This document shows, in pieces, positions 10,601 to 19,980 of a stretch of DNA of 36,084 bases. Each line of letters opens with the position of its first letter. Within the stretch, counting starts at the first letter, position 1. The translations under genes were made by a program, and so were the position numbers. The notes beneath the pieces were generated by a model, which was given only the letters and a program-made list of their open reading frames with translations, had not been told where the DNA came from and did not search any database. Source of the stretch: an uncultured Erysipelotrichaceae bacterium (GTDB lineage Bacteria > Bacillota_I > Bacilli_A > RFN20 > CAG-826); the NCBI GenBank assembly GCA_902803285.1, contig CADCPC010000019.1, positions 1 to 36,084 of the forward strand, given 5' to 3'.

Positions 10601-10917
10601 CTGTTTCTGAGCAACAAGCTGATCCAAATTCAATGTTCACATTGTTCAAATACTTATGTCACGCAAAAGGTGATGAACGTTATCCAACATATGGCTATAT
10701 TGCTAACCAATGGGCAGAAGGCTCTGACCAAAACGTTTTATGCTTACAAATCAGTGATGGTACTAGAAAAGTAAATGCCTTTATTAACGCTACTGGCAGT
10801 GCAATGTCAATTGCTGGACAAAACCAAGGCGAATTAATCTATGACTCAAACGGAAATCATAGTGGAACAGGAACAAGCGTTCCAGCATATGGTTTTGCGG
10901 TTGTAGTAGCAAAATAA
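7621..10917 (+). CDS. Cell-surface lipoprotein alpha-amylase (GH13) with three Ig-like domains and a CBM41-like module
   Basis: Extracellular, lipid-anchored endo-acting alpha-glucan hydrolase of 1098 residues. Lipobox LSSC puts the acylated Cys at residue 20. Three Big_2-type Ig-like domains follow (about 36-116, 120-204, 208-288) and probably hold the enzyme away from the membrane. Residues about 305-480 begin HLYMHYLRN...WALWIWPN, the pattern of CBM41 starch/pullulan-binding modules. The GH13 barrel begins near residue 522 (GYQIFVPSF) with all four signature regions: DMVINH (609-614), GFRLDAIKH with nucleophile Asp732, VGENFD with general acid Glu808, and FTSNHD with Asp875. The barrel resembles the oligo-1,6-glucosidase/neopullulanase-like group, so the exact bond preference is uncertain. 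AAGGAGAGAG precedes the ATG. It heads the surface-degradation genes. Confidence 0.92.
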   Translation: MKKLFFLSSLLACTLMLSSCAQSALVEYPSYIDTSVTVTLEADELQMNIGETKTLDAFLSEASEGTTVKWLNEYESVVKMTYNGLTATLTALSEGTSYITAIAGASVASCQVVVGGSYTPITVTSLSLSESEKTLNVGENFNLSATVEATGGTPLINWVSGNEDVATISRQDSKNVIVTAKGKGSTAISAVCGSKTAQCIVTVDDPDETLSIRLNTSGLSIVEGKTSKLIATTKPSDAVVNWQSNDQAVATVDSNGLVTGVAVGKAVISATVTDGSENKTATCDVTVTSGSDSEYESKIAAWSKPGHLYMHYLRNSDKNYSKWALWIWPNYPHDGEGSLWAANSAFDLKGIVPQTYGFMTKAECGETGTDVYSDAYGQVIDVDLTLQTLPGGKTGKVSPLISDDLWTDQTKLNKAALGFLIVDQSKMTGKDMWVSDGGAETYIKRIGTLMPNGQSDYLHVYCVEGNVAEFTTSSGKQEFVNPTIEDKTGDYRSKNDISNLKYDAFTSGVATSTSFLEDRPGTGYQIFVPSFADSDGDGYGDIKGITNKLDYLEELGVDVLWLTPIQESNSYHGYDVTDYYKIDQRFGTLVDYQELIYKAHQKNMKVLMDMVINHTSKSNVLFKKSQRAETEIINGKTINYRDMYLWKYQGDKILEWNGVEGKYDVDNPATFITKNVEDSDDWYKDGTSNYYYYGKFGSGMAELNYSCQATRDYMTDMCKYWLSFGLDGFRLDAIKHIYLLGELDPTYNYGGDYISYDVGYREYWNEEMQQTVKVQNDYSYDRELNVAFWKQFAGTLKSAYPNCFLVGENFDGWNARIAPFYSAIDSQFDFSTYYHVHESTESGIVAMGGDINATLNYNKAYRADHINGAFTSNHDVARLLNHAASKVQTAHHVEVNNSNKVEANQRARWTAAITLLTPGVSWIYYGDEIGMSGNLADKVPDSTGTIVDDHGNNIDRWYRQPMRWSNTLGDKGVVKYGFSGLEVLWDLYNQNLPTVSEQQADPNSMFTLFKYLCHAKGDERYPTYGYIANQWAEGSDQNVLCLQISDGTRKVNAFINATGSAMSIAGQNQGELIYDSNGNHSGTGTSVPAYGFAVVVAK

Positions 10918-10929
10918 GGAGGAACTGAC

Positions 10930-11718
10930 ATGAAAAAGAAATTATTATTAACTCTTCTCCCTCTTGTTTCACTAGTGGGATGTACATCAAATCAAGTCTT
11001 TGTTCCTTATCTAGATTATGAAGGCGGGTTACCAGTTATCCATAGAGATAATAGTGGTCATACAACATATTTAATGCTTTCTCATTTTGGCACAATCGAA
11101 GGTTATGAAGGCGTTACTACCAAAGGTGATGTTAGTGACAAATTCTTAGAAGAGACTGCTGTCTTAGTGGCAGAAGCTGGAGTAGCTTTACCAAACGCTA
11201 GCCAAGTTAAATCATCAGTTAGTGGCGTAACTTTTAGAGGTTGGGCTTATTACGATGAATCTAACGACAATGTCTGGCCTGATTATTACACAACAGTTCC
11301 TGCTGTTAGTGGATTAGCGTTGAAAGCAATCTTCGACGGCACATCTTCTTCCGGCGGTGGCGGCGGAGGAGGCGGCGGTGGCGGAGAAGTCACAACCGTT
11401 ACTTGGGAAGCCAAAAACATGCCTGAATGGGTTACTAATGATGGATGTGTTATCTTTGCCTGGGCTTGGCAACAAAATGTTGAAGGCAAATGGTACTCAT
11501 TAACATATTCCGATAAGACAACTGCAACATTCTCTGCTCCAAGTAATTTAGTAGGAATGCTCCTCGTTAGATGCGCACCTAATACAGTGACACCTAACTG
11601 GGATGAAACAGAGGATGTCCCAGGACGTGTTTATAACCAGACTGAAGACGTCGAAGTTGAAAGCGGAACAGTTAGTTATCCATTCCCTAATAGCATTTGG
11701 AAAGAATACACAAAATAA
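10930..11718 (+). CDS. Lipoprotein with a poly-glycine linker and a putative carbohydrate-binding C-terminal domain
   Basis: A 262-residue lipoprotein (lipobox LVGC, Cys at residue 18). The N-terminal half ends in a segment of the Listeria-Bacteroides repeat type (FRGWAYYDE...LALKAIFDG). Eleven consecutive glycines (residues 142-152) form a flexible linker. The C-terminal domain (about 156-250) has the pattern W-A-W, then GKW, then a central NW and NQTEDVEV. I see the same pattern at the end of the large lipoprotein (19870-20149) and of the SipW-cognate protein at 24898, so I read it as a shared, probably starch-binding module. GGAGG precedes the ATG and the gene follows the amylase after 12 bases, suggesting a non-catalytic binding partner on the cell surface. 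Confidence 0.78.
   Translation: MKKKLLLTLLPLVSLVGCTSNQVFVPYLDYEGGLPVIHRDNSGHTTYLMLSHFGTIEGYEGVTTKGDVSDKFLEETAVLVAEAGVALPNASQVKSSVSGVTFRGWAYYDESNDNVWPDYYTTVPAVSGLALKAIFDGTSSSGGGGGGGGGGGEVTTVTWEAKNMPEWVTNDGCVIFAWAWQQNVEGKWYSLTYSDKTTATFSAPSNLVGMLLVRCAPNTVTPNWDETEDVPGRVYNQTEDVEVESGTVSYPFPNSIWKEYTK
11353..11385 (+). repeat. Eleven-glycine codon run (interdomain linker)
   Basis: Eleven glycine codons in a row (GGC, GGT and GGA mixed) make a short GC-rich island in AT-rich DNA. Mixed codons argue against simple trinucleotide slippage of one codon and for selection on the flexible linker. The complementary strand shows a poly-proline reading frame that is only a shadow of this run. Confidence 0.9.
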
Positions 11719-11754
11719 AAATTTAAATTTTTAAAGAATAATGGAGGATAGTCC

Positions 11755-14700
11755 ATGAAGAAGAAATTATATTTAACGGCATGCGTATTTGGAGGACTGC
11801 TAATGGCGGTACCTTTACCAATCGCAATTGCTACAAGTTTATCTAATCAAACACCTATCGAAGTCTTTGATGACCCAGTGGAATACGCAAAAGAAGACGA
11901 TTTGGTCGTCGATATGAATAATCCATACATGGTCAAAAGAGATGGTGATAGCGGTAGCGAAGTAAGTGTCACCCCTGACAAAGTCATTTTACATTACCAT
12001 AATGACGATAACGCTTGCTTATCACGTCGTTTCTATACTTGGGTTACAGGTATTGATGGAATTGAAAGAAAACCAGATTCCACAGTAACTTGGACCGCAA
12101 CCGATATGGCGATTACCCTTGACTTTTCTTCTATCCCAGACTATCAAGGTTCTATTTCCTTATTCTTTATCATCAAAGTCGCTGGTACTTGGGCTGGACA
12201 AAGTGAAGATACCGAACTCAAATACGAAGACTATACCATCAAAGATGGTGTTCTTGAAGTTTGGACCATCCCAGGAGAAGGTACTGCTATTGAAATCTAT
12301 GAAACCGAAGAAGAGACTATGTTTCCTAAGATTCAAACCGCTAAATTCAAAGATTTCAAAACTATCGAATGTAAGTGCACAATCGATAAAGAAGGTAAGG
12401 CCTGGATTCCTAGCGAATATCGTTTATACGCATTTGATAAGAGCTATCTAAGTGGCACTGAATCCTATCAAATGTCTCATAAGGACTTTTACCTATTTAA
12501 GAGGGGAATTCCTACAAGTAATGTCTTTAATATTTCTTTCAATTATACCGCTAAAATCAATGTTCAATACGTCATTGAAAGCATTTTCCCAGGTTATGAA
12601 GATAGAACTCAAAAAGCTATCGTTTCTTCTGAATATCTATATGAGAATTCAAGATTTGAAGAATATTACACATATGATGGCGATGATTTAGGCATGACCT
12701 ATACTCCAAGTGGTACAACATTTAAGGTTTGGTCGCCTATCAGCGCTTTTGTGACAGTTAACATTTTTGAAAATGGCACTCCTAAGAGCTTAGGTGGTAG
12801 TGATTCTTCTAAGATTTATAAGATGAACTATGTTAAAGGTGGTGTTTGGGAAGTGACAGTCACTGGCGATTTAAAAGGTAAATTCTATACCTACACCTTG
12901 ACTCATTCTGCAGGTACAGTCGAAGCTATGGATCCATATGCTAAGGCATGTGGTATCAACGGCATGCGTGCTTATATTTATGATAAGAATAGTAGCGAAG
13001 CTAATCCAGATGGTTGGGACACTGTTCCAGCAAAATGGGATGGTAATGGAGCTTATGACATTGCTTCTCCTCAATATTTATCAATTTATGAAGCTCATAT
13101 CAGAGATTTAACAATGGATGAAACATGGGTTTCTAAGAAAAACACACAAAGAGGCACATTTAATGCCTTCTGTGAAAGCGGCACAACTTATTCCAAAAAC
13201 GGTAAGACAGTTACAACTGGTTTTGACCACATCAAGGAATTAGGTGTTAACGCTGTTCAATTAATCCCTGTCTTTGATCATGATGATGATGAAAGACCTG
13301 AAAAAATGAAATTTAACTGGGGATATAACCCTCTCAACTATAACTGTGTTGAAGGTGGCTATTCTTCGGATGCATATAATCCTTTGGCAAGAATTAAAGA
13401 ATATAAGAATTTAATTAAGGCATTTAGTGAAAACGGCAATCACACCAGAATCATTATGGACGTTGTTTATAACCACGTCAGCAGCGCTGGTGCTTCTTGC
13501 TTTACTAAGACCATGCCAAAATATTACTTCCGTTATACAGAAGATTGGTCATATTATGATGGATCTGGCTGTTCTAACGAAGTTAAGACAGATGCAACCA
13601 TGATGAGCAAATACATCGTTGATTCTCTCAAATGGTGGGCAACTGAATATAAGATTAAAGGTTTCCGTTTTGACCTTATGGGTTTAATCGATACCTTAAC
13701 TCTTAAGAAAGCTAAAGAAGCAATGTATGAAATCGACCCAGATATCTATCTCTACGGAGAAGGATGGACCAGTGGTGGATATCATGGCAGATATGAAGAA
13801 ATCGAAATGGTCGATGGAAGAGAAAGCGGCAAATTCCAAATCGGTGGAGCAGAAAATAGCTTAATCTACTCTCAATTATTTGAAACCACAGGTTCTAAAG
13901 GCTATGTCGGTGGCTTTAACAACGCTGGTAGAGATAATCTCAAAGGTGGAAATGATGATGGTTATAACGGCAATCCATATCCAACTTGGGGCTTTATCAA
14001 TAGAGGTAGCGATGTCGGTGATACATCAAGTGAAGTTGCGAACATGCTCAAAGGTATTAACTCTTGGGCACCAGGAGCTAACCCATATCAAACAGTTAGC
14101 TACGCAAGTTGTCACGATAACTACACATTATGGGATCAATTAAGATACACATTAGCAGGTAGTTACGATAGCAGCAATCATTCGCCAAAGAACGCTCCTA
14201 GTGTCTATGACACTATCAATGCTTCTATCGTTACTCATGGTGCAGTATTTGCTTCTAACTCTGCGGCCTTTATCCAAGGTGGTGAAGAGTTATATAGAAC
14301 TAAATCATATTCTTATGATAAAGAAGATTTAGCAAGATTAATGGAAGGTGGTGCTGACGCAATTGTTAGACCATATCCAACATATGTTCACTATTCTGAT
14401 AACCCAGAAGTTATTCAAGCTACTTCTGATGTTTATATGTATGGTGACGTTATTACTCATAACTCATATAAATCTCCTGACTATGTCAACTCCTTCAAAT
14501 GGGATCGTAAGATCGAAGTTGATGGCAATGATGTCAGTGGATATAACCAAGTATGGTGTAATTTAGTTAAGGTCCACGCTGAAATGGCTAAGGTTCCTTA
14601 CCCAATTAATTTAGATACTCCAACATTCAATGTTTGGGCAGAAACTGTCTATACAGGAAGCCATGGTGTTGCTTTATGGAACGGCAATGAAGCAGGCACA

Positions 14701-14865
14701 AGTGGTTATTACGTATTTATCGTTGGTAGAGAAGGCGCAACCATTAGCGTTGGTGATTCATTCACGTTCAGCAGTATCATTTACGATATTAATTATTCTC
14801 CAGATATTTACTACAGTGGAGGATTGCATTTCCCTCAATTCTCTATCTTGGTAGCTAAGAAATAG
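11755..14865 (+). CDS. pulA: Secreted type I pullulanase (GH13, CBM48)
   Basis: Debranching enzyme that hydrolyses alpha-1,6 bonds in pullulan and branched starch; 1036 residues. The N-terminus (KKK then a hydrophobic stretch ending near IAIATS) is a signal peptide, probably cut by signal peptidase I. The LTAC at residues 8-11 comes too early to be a convincing lipobox. Residues about 70-190 begin VILHYHNDDN and resemble a CBM41 module. Residues about 310-400 (TPSGTTFKVWSPISAFV) are CBM48. The type I pullulanase signature is FNWGYNPLNYN (usual form YNWGYNP), followed by DVVYNH, GFRFDLMG with nucleophile Asp640, YLYGEGW with general acid Glu669 and SCHDN with Asp788. It has no C-terminal anchor, so it may be free or held by binding modules. 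TGGAGGA precedes the ATG. It complements the upstream amylase. Confidence 0.93.
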   Translation: MKKKLYLTACVFGGLLMAVPLPIAIATSLSNQTPIEVFDDPVEYAKEDDLVVDMNNPYMVKRDGDSGSEVSVTPDKVILHYHNDDNACLSRRFYTWVTGIDGIERKPDSTVTWTATDMAITLDFSSIPDYQGSISLFFIIKVAGTWAGQSEDTELKYEDYTIKDGVLEVWTIPGEGTAIEIYETEEETMFPKIQTAKFKDFKTIECKCTIDKEGKAWIPSEYRLYAFDKSYLSGTESYQMSHKDFYLFKRGIPTSNVFNISFNYTAKINVQYVIESIFPGYEDRTQKAIVSSEYLYENSRFEEYYTYDGDDLGMTYTPSGTTFKVWSPISAFVTVNIFENGTPKSLGGSDSSKIYKMNYVKGGVWEVTVTGDLKGKFYTYTLTHSAGTVEAMDPYAKACGINGMRAYIYDKNSSEANPDGWDTVPAKWDGNGAYDIASPQYLSIYEAHIRDLTMDETWVSKKNTQRGTFNAFCESGTTYSKNGKTVTTGFDHIKELGVNAVQLIPVFDHDDDERPEKMKFNWGYNPLNYNCVEGGYSSDAYNPLARIKEYKNLIKAFSENGNHTRIIMDVVYNHVSSAGASCFTKTMPKYYFRYTEDWSYYDGSGCSNEVKTDATMMSKYIVDSLKWWATEYKIKGFRFDLMGLIDTLTLKKAKEAMYEIDPDIYLYGEGWTSGGYHGRYEEIEMVDGRESGKFQIGGAENSLIYSQLFETTGSKGYVGGFNNAGRDNLKGGNDDGYNGNPYPTWGFINRGSDVGDTSSEVANMLKGINSWAPGANPYQTVSYASCHDNYTLWDQLRYTLAGSYDSSNHSPKNAPSVYDTINASIVTHGAVFASNSAAFIQGGEELYRTKSYSYDKEDLARLMEGGADAIVRPYPTYVHYSDNPEVIQATSDVYMYGDVITHNSYKSPDYVNSFKWDRKIEVDGNDVSGYNQVWCNLVKVHAEMAKVPYPINLDTPTFNVWAETVYTGSHGVALWNGNEAGTSGYYVFIVGREGATISVGDSFTFSSIIYDINYSPDIYYSGGLHFPQFSILVAKK

Positions 14866-14878
14866 GAGGTAACTAGCA

Positions 14879-15844
14879 ATGAAAAGAAACATTAAATTAT
14901 TATTTACTTCCTTAGCATTATTAACATGTGGCATTTCCGCATGTAGTGGTGTTAACCCAAGCATTGTTACTCCAAGTAGCAATAGCAAATTCGTTGAAAG
15001 CGTGACTTTTGACGTTAACTATCTTTCATTAGATATTGGAGATACATACACAATTACTCCAACCATCAAGATGAAAGAAGGACATGAAGCAGCTGAAGTA
15101 AGTGGTTTATGGAAAACTTCTAAACCTAATGTTTGTAAAGTTGAAGAAGGATTGGTAACCACATTATCAGCAGGTAGTGCCTCAATTACTTATCTCGTTG
15201 GTTATAAGATGGCTAGCTGCACAATCGTTGTTAATGGTGGTAACTTAGACCCAACTCATGAAGATCCACAACCAACTCCTGCAACTATCACAATTAATGC
15301 AGCAAGTAAGACATTAGTGGTTGGTGAATCATATCAACTTATCGCTTCTACAAATGATGGCGCTGCTATCACTTGGAAATCAAGCGATGAAACTATCGCT
15401 ACTGTTAGTGAGAACGGTTTAGTTTTAGCAGTTGCTCCAGGCGAAGTTGATATTACTGCTAGCGCTAACGAAAAGAGTGCTAAATGTCACGTTACAATCA
15501 CTGATAGTTCTATTGAACCTGAACCAGGAGACGAATATCCTTGTACAGTCTATTTCTTCTTAGACTATAACAACGTTGATGAAAACGATAAAACAGGTAC
15601 CAAATTATTAGGCAGTTTTGGCTGGTATGGCAACCTTCCAATTTCTCAAAGTGGAAAAGTTCCTGCCGATCCAACAACTCCTGCTGATCCTGCATTCCCT
15701 TATTTCGTAGGCTGGAGTAGCCACACTATCATTGATAGTGCTGATGACTTATGGGATATGGAAAAAGACACTATTGGTAACGAATATTTCTTCTATTTAT
15801 ATGGAATATGGTCTGATGTTCCAAAAGGAGGCTTTATTAAATGA
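14879..15844 (+). CDS. Lipoprotein with two Big_2 Ig-like domains
   Basis: A 321-residue lipoprotein (lipobox ISAC, Cys at residue 22). Two Ig-like domains of the Big_2 type occupy about 40-118 and 133-207; the second has the signature ITWKSSDETIATVSENGLV. The C-terminal 100 residues contain YFVGWSSHT and end in FYLYGIWSD, the pattern of Listeria-Bacteroides repeats, also seen in the poly-glycine lipoprotein. The ribosome-binding site TAGGAGGT (14863-14870) overlaps the pullulanase stop codon, and its own TGA overlaps the next ATG by four bases, so it is coupled on both sides. No catalytic motif is visible. A structural or docking role on the surface is inferred. Confidence 0.8.
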   Translation: MKRNIKLLFTSLALLTCGISACSGVNPSIVTPSSNSKFVESVTFDVNYLSLDIGDTYTITPTIKMKEGHEAAEVSGLWKTSKPNVCKVEEGLVTTLSAGSASITYLVGYKMASCTIVVNGGNLDPTHEDPQPTPATITINAASKTLVVGESYQLIASTNDGAAITWKSSDETIATVSENGLVLAVAPGEVDITASANEKSAKCHVTITDSSIEPEPGDEYPCTVYFFLDYNNVDENDKTGTKLLGSFGWYGNLPISQSGKVPADPTTPADPAFPYFVGWSSHTIIDSADDLWDMEKDTIGNEYFFYLYGIWSDVPKGGFIK

Positions 15845-18800
15845 GTAAAAAATTAAAAGTTTTTGCTTTGGCGTTTGCAGGAGTATTAACTCTTGCTGGA
15901 TGTTCTAAAGTTGGCAGTGTCCCTAATCAATATAGCGATGCTGACTTAGACATTAACGAAGATTGGGTTGATTATTCAGTCCCTGCTACTTCTATTTCTT
16001 TTGAAGAAGGCGAAATAAACCTCGTTTTGAACAAAGGCGACTCTTATACTTATTCACCATCATTATCCCCTGCAAAAGCCACTTTAGGCTCCGTAGAATG
16101 GGAAAGCAGTGATACAAGTGTTGTCCTAATTGAAAAAGGAACATTAACTGCAGTTGGTGGAGGAGAAGCAGTGATTACTGTTTCTTCACCTGATGATTAT
16201 TTTGATGATATTCATCTTAATGTCACAGTTGTTGTTCCATTAGAGTCATTCTCTTTAAGTGCCTCATCATTAAATTTAGATTATAACGAAACTTCTAAAG
16301 TCGAAGTTACATATACTCCTGCTGACACCACACAAAGAGAATTAGTGTGGACTGTTAGCGATGAAAGTATTGCTACAGTTGATAAAGGATTAGTCACCGC
16401 TGGTAAAAAAGATGGTAGTACAAAATTAACTGTCCATTCACCTGTTTTAGGGAATGCTAAAGACCAAGTAGTAGCAATCGACGTTATCGATAAGACAGTT
16501 CATGTTAGTAAGGTCTTCATCACAAAGAATCAAGTTGAAGTCTCTTCTGTTGATGTTGAAGTTACTAAAGAATTACAACTAAATGCAGTTATTGAACCAG
16601 ATAATGCAACACATAAGACAGTAGTGTGGTCTAGCGACAACGCTAGTGTGGCAGGTGTAAGTGAAACTGGATTAATTAAGGCTAACGAAGTTGGAACTAC
16701 AAAAGTTAAGGTTGCAGCTGAAAATAATAAAAACGCAGAAGTAACAGTTAATGTTTTTGAAAACATTCCACATACTTTTGAATTATCAGATGATCTTAAA
16801 TTAGATACTGCTAATGTCAAAACTAAACAAATTGAAATTACTTATAAAGATGATGGAGGAGAAATTATTGTTCCTTCTCGTCCTGTTGTTAAATACACCT
16901 CTTCTAACCCAGAAGTTGCAACTGTTAACACTAGTGGCGTTGTAACTGCTGTTAGCAAAGGCGACGCAATTATTACTGTTGAAGATACAAAATATCTCCT
17001 TTCCGGTACAGTTAATGTCAGTGTTGTTAAAGGTACAACTGGTATTAAATTATCTTCTACAAGTTTGAGCATTGCTCCTGAGGATGAATTTGATTTAACT
17101 GCCTCCGTTATTCCAAGTGATAGCGATCAAAAAGATATCACCTTTGAAATCACTACTGGTGAAGTTTTAGTCAAAGAATTCACAGTTGTTGATAACACTA
17201 TCCATGTTGTGGCTGGTGAGACAGCTGGTAATGTTGTTATTACCGCAAAATGCGGTAACATTACTGCAACTTGCTCAGTCAAGATTTCTAACGAAGCTGG
17301 TGCATTTGAATCATCCAGTGCTTATATCGTTGGTATGTCTAGCGATGAAGAAGGCGGATTTGGTGATTATTCTAAACCATCTTGGGGAGATTCAAGATAT
17401 GCCTTCAAGTTCGCTGAAAAGACTGGTAATCAATACGCTATATATGAATGGCATGGATTAGTTAGATTCGATGTCGGTGATCAATGGAAACTCAGAGAAG
17501 GCGATACTTGGAAAAATATCGAAGAATACGCTACTGACGATGAAGGAACACATCAAATTGGTAGATATAAACTTGACGAAGGTGCGTTTGCAGCTGGTCA
17601 AATGCAAGCTCTCAAGAATGACAAAGATGAATATACAAATGTCAAAGTCTTAGAAGAAGGATATTACGACATTTATTACGCATATTATAAAGATGAATTA
17701 TCACCTGCAGAAGGATGGTATGACATCTATGTTGGTAAGCACGCTTTAACTCTAAATGCTTCTAGCATTAAGGCTCTTGTTAACCAAACTTCTAGCGTTA
17801 AAGCATCCTTATTTGAAGGAACATTATTAGCATCAGTTGAAGATGACACTATCGCAGAAGTTACAAACATTGCAAGTGATGGCACAATCACAGTCAAAGG
17901 TCTTGCAGAAGGCACAACAAAATTAATTGTTAGCGATGACGCAAATACTCTTGAATGCGAAATTAAAGTCGTTGATGCTGCATCATTATCAGCATATTAC
18001 CTAATTGGTGACTTCAATAGTTGGACTACTGAAGACGTAAACTATAACCTAACCCAAGTTAGTGAAAACGAATATGAAATTACTGATGTCACATTAACAA
18101 CCGAAATGGGCTTTAAAGTTCATAATCCTGCTGGAGAAGGCACTTGGTATTCAAATAAAAACGCATATGAAGGACATTCTTTAGATGATAACGGCAATGT
18201 CCACGTTACAACTAACGGTGTTTATACAGTTCACTTCTATGTTGAATCAGAATATGAAAACCATATTTACGCTGTTAAGACTGGCGGAGATGAACCAACT
18301 CCTACAACCGAAGTTTATGAAATGCACTACGGCATTGGCGAAAGCTGGGCAACCGTTAACTTAGAAGCTAATGGCGAAGGCGAATATAAACTCTTAGACT
18401 TCGAATTAGCAGAAAATACAGAATTCGTTTTCAACCTCAATGGCACATGGAAACATTATGACCAACTCAAACTTTCTGAATTCGCATTAGAAACATTCGA
18501 ACAAGCTGGTGACAACATCAAAGTTAAAACCGGTAAAGGTGGACACTTCAATATCTACGTTTCAGTAAATCCAGATGAATCTGGAGATTATGAAGGCAAA
18601 TCCATTTGGATTGAAAGTGCAGTAGAACCTCCTGTAAGCGAAGAATACTACATGCATTACACATTAGATGGAACTACATGGTTAGATGAGGATTTAGAGC
18701 TAAATGTCGCTGGTGAATATAAATTATTAGACTTTGAATTAACTGAAGGCGCTCAATTCCTCTTTAATCTCAATGGTCTTTGGAAGAAATATATTGACCT

Positions 18801-19980
18801 CAAACTTTCAGATGATGCTCTAGCAATATTTGAGGCTAGTGGTGAAGATATCAAAGTCAAAGAAGGCAAAGGTGGACACTTCAACTTCTACGTTAAAGTT
18901 TCTCCTGAAACCGAAGGCGATTATATCGGCAAATCAATCTGGGCAGAACCAGTAACACCAATCGCTGATGAATATTACATTACTTATGGTCTTTCCGGCG
19001 AAGCTTGGACAAATGCTGAATTAGAACTTAACGGCGAAGAAGGCTATAAGATTCTAGGCTTACCTTTAGCAGAAAATGTTGAGTTCACTATCAACATGAA
19101 TGGTGATTGGAGACATTATGATCAACTCAAACTCTCTCCATTTGCTTTAGCGACATTTGAACAAAGTGGTGATAACATCAAAGTTAGAGCTGGCAAAGGC
19201 GGAACATTTAATATCTTCGTAGGCTTTGAACCAGATGAATCAGGAGATTATGAAGGTAAATCCATTTGGATTGAAGATGCTGCTCCTGCTCCAACTCCAG
19301 ATACCGAAACAGTGTACTTCACAAATAACTTGGGTTGGGAACATGTCTATGCCTATGCATTCAATGCTTCTGAAGAGGCTATCGTGTCTTGGCCAGGAGA
19401 ATCAATGACTTATGTTGCTACTAACTCATATGGACAAGATGTCTATTCATACGAATTAGATATCGTTGAATACAGCACGATTATCTTTAATAATGGCGAA
19501 GGCGTCCAAACTGTTGATGTCTCTTTAGCTGATTTCACCGAATATAGAGGCTATTATTGTGATGCATTAGAAGACACAAAATACACAGTTGGAACATATA
19601 AATATGAATTAGGCCTCGCTGAAAGCGAAGTCGCAATTCAAACTAATGAAAGTGCAACAGTACAAGCTTATACATACATTGGCGAATTAACTGTTAATAG
19701 TAGTGATGAAACAGTGGCAACAGCGTCTGCAAACGCTTCTGGATTAATTACTATCAATGCAACCGCTAAAGAAGGCACGGCAACTATTACTGTTACTGAT
19801 GAAGCAGGAACAAGTAGAGAAATCGCTGTTACTACTACTGAGGAAATTGTTGTAACAGAATACGAGTATGTCTTCTACTGGACAGGCGAAAGCAAATATC
19901 AAGACATGCGTAATGTGCTTATTTGGGGCTGGAAAGATGGCGAAGAAGGCGCTTGGTATGATGGTGCATATCATTTATGA
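15841..19980 (+). CDS. Giant multi-module starch-binding lipoprotein (reading frame broken near its 3' end)
   Basis: Surface scaffold of 1379 residues; lipobox LAGC, Cys at residue 21. In order: about five Big_2 Ig-like domains (45-485); an unrecognised module (about 491-635, starting AYIVGMSSDE); another Big_2 (640-712); a module starting YYLIGDFNSW (719-815), also present at the end of the protein at 22429; three near-identical repeats of about 110 residues (826-1145); a CBM26-type starch-binding module (1155-1255; key features GWEHVYAYAF, SWPG, IIFNNG); a further Ig-like domain (about 1260-1335); and the beginning of a last domain at 1338. That domain stops abruptly at TGA 19978-19980, while its continuation is open in the +1 frame to 20149. 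No catalytic site is seen. Starts by a four-base overlap with the gene before. Multivalent starch binding is inferred from the modules. Confidence 0.85.
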   Translation: MSKKLKVFALAFAGVLTLAGCSKVGSVPNQYSDADLDINEDWVDYSVPATSISFEEGEINLVLNKGDSYTYSPSLSPAKATLGSVEWESSDTSVVLIEKGTLTAVGGGEAVITVSSPDDYFDDIHLNVTVVVPLESFSLSASSLNLDYNETSKVEVTYTPADTTQRELVWTVSDESIATVDKGLVTAGKKDGSTKLTVHSPVLGNAKDQVVAIDVIDKTVHVSKVFITKNQVEVSSVDVEVTKELQLNAVIEPDNATHKTVVWSSDNASVAGVSETGLIKANEVGTTKVKVAAENNKNAEVTVNVFENIPHTFELSDDLKLDTANVKTKQIEITYKDDGGEIIVPSRPVVKYTSSNPEVATVNTSGVVTAVSKGDAIITVEDTKYLLSGTVNVSVVKGTTGIKLSSTSLSIAPEDEFDLTASVIPSDSDQKDITFEITTGEVLVKEFTVVDNTIHVVAGETAGNVVITAKCGNITATCSVKISNEAGAFESSSAYIVGMSSDEEGGFGDYSKPSWGDSRYAFKFAEKTGNQYAIYEWHGLVRFDVGDQWKLREGDTWKNIEEYATDDEGTHQIGRYKLDEGAFAAGQMQALKNDKDEYTNVKVLEEGYYDIYYAYYKDELSPAEGWYDIYVGKHALTLNASSIKALVNQTSSVKASLFEGTLLASVEDDTIAEVTNIASDGTITVKGLAEGTTKLIVSDDANTLECEIKVVDAASLSAYYLIGDFNSWTTEDVNYNLTQVSENEYEITDVTLTTEMGFKVHNPAGEGTWYSNKNAYEGHSLDDNGNVHVTTNGVYTVHFYVESEYENHIYAVKTGGDEPTPTTEVYEMHYGIGESWATVNLEANGEGEYKLLDFELAENTEFVFNLNGTWKHYDQLKLSEFALETFEQAGDNIKVKTGKGGHFNIYVSVNPDESGDYEGKSIWIESAVEPPVSEEYYMHYTLDGTTWLDEDLELNVAGEYKLLDFELTEGAQFLFNLNGLWKKYIDLKLSDDALAIFEASGEDIKVKEGKGGHFNFYVKVSPETEGDYIGKSIWAEPVTPIADEYYITYGLSGEAWTNAELELNGEEGYKILGLPLAENVEFTINMNGDWRHYDQLKLSPFALATFEQSGDNIKVRAGKGGTFNIFVGFEPDESGDYEGKSIWIEDAAPAPTPDTETVYFTNNLGWEHVYAYAFNASEEAIVSWPGESMTYVATNSYGQDVYSYELDIVEYSTIIFNNGEGVQTVDVSLADFTEYRGYYCDALEDTKYTVGTYKYELGLAESEVAIQTNESATVQAYTYIGELTVNSSDETVATASANASGLITINATAKEGTATITVTDEAGTSREIAVTTTEEIVVTEYEYVFYWTGESKYQDMRNVLIWGWKDGEEGAWYDGAYHL
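18316..19278 (+). repeat. Three tandem protein repeats of about 110 residues
   Basis: Repeat units start near 18316, 18646 and 18973 (residues 826, 936 and 1045), so the period is 110 then 109 residues. Each follows the pattern MHY or similar, W, EYKLLDFEL, F-x-x-N-x-NG-x-W, KLS, GDNIKV, GKGG-x-FN and SIW. Units one and three are the most alike, sharing HYDQLKLS and DESGDYEGKSIWIE. The order of strands and aromatic residues suggests a carbohydrate-binding beta-sandwich. Proteins of the SipW group have looser repeats of the same length at 25060-26030. Confidence 0.85.

Noticed and set aside
11286-11489. Reverse-strand reading frame with a proline run
   Set aside because: It is the antisense image of the glycine linker in the lipoprotein gene; it has no ribosome-binding site or recognisable product.
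11755-11790. Lipobox LTAC at residues 8-11 of the pullulanase
   Set aside because: The hydrophobic stretch before it is too short, and a normal signal peptide core continues after it; signal peptidase I cleavage is more likely.
18316-19278. Three repeat units considered as a possible CRISPR or DNA-level satellite
   Set aside because: The units are about 330 bases, differ in DNA sequence, keep the reading frame and encode a protein module.
19978-19980. TGA read as tryptophan (Mollicutes code) at the scaffold gene break
   Set aside because: Reading through in the main frame meets another stop within a few codons (TGG ATA TGG TAA), TGA is used as a genuine stop at 15842-15844, and the only Trp tRNA seen has anticodon CCA.
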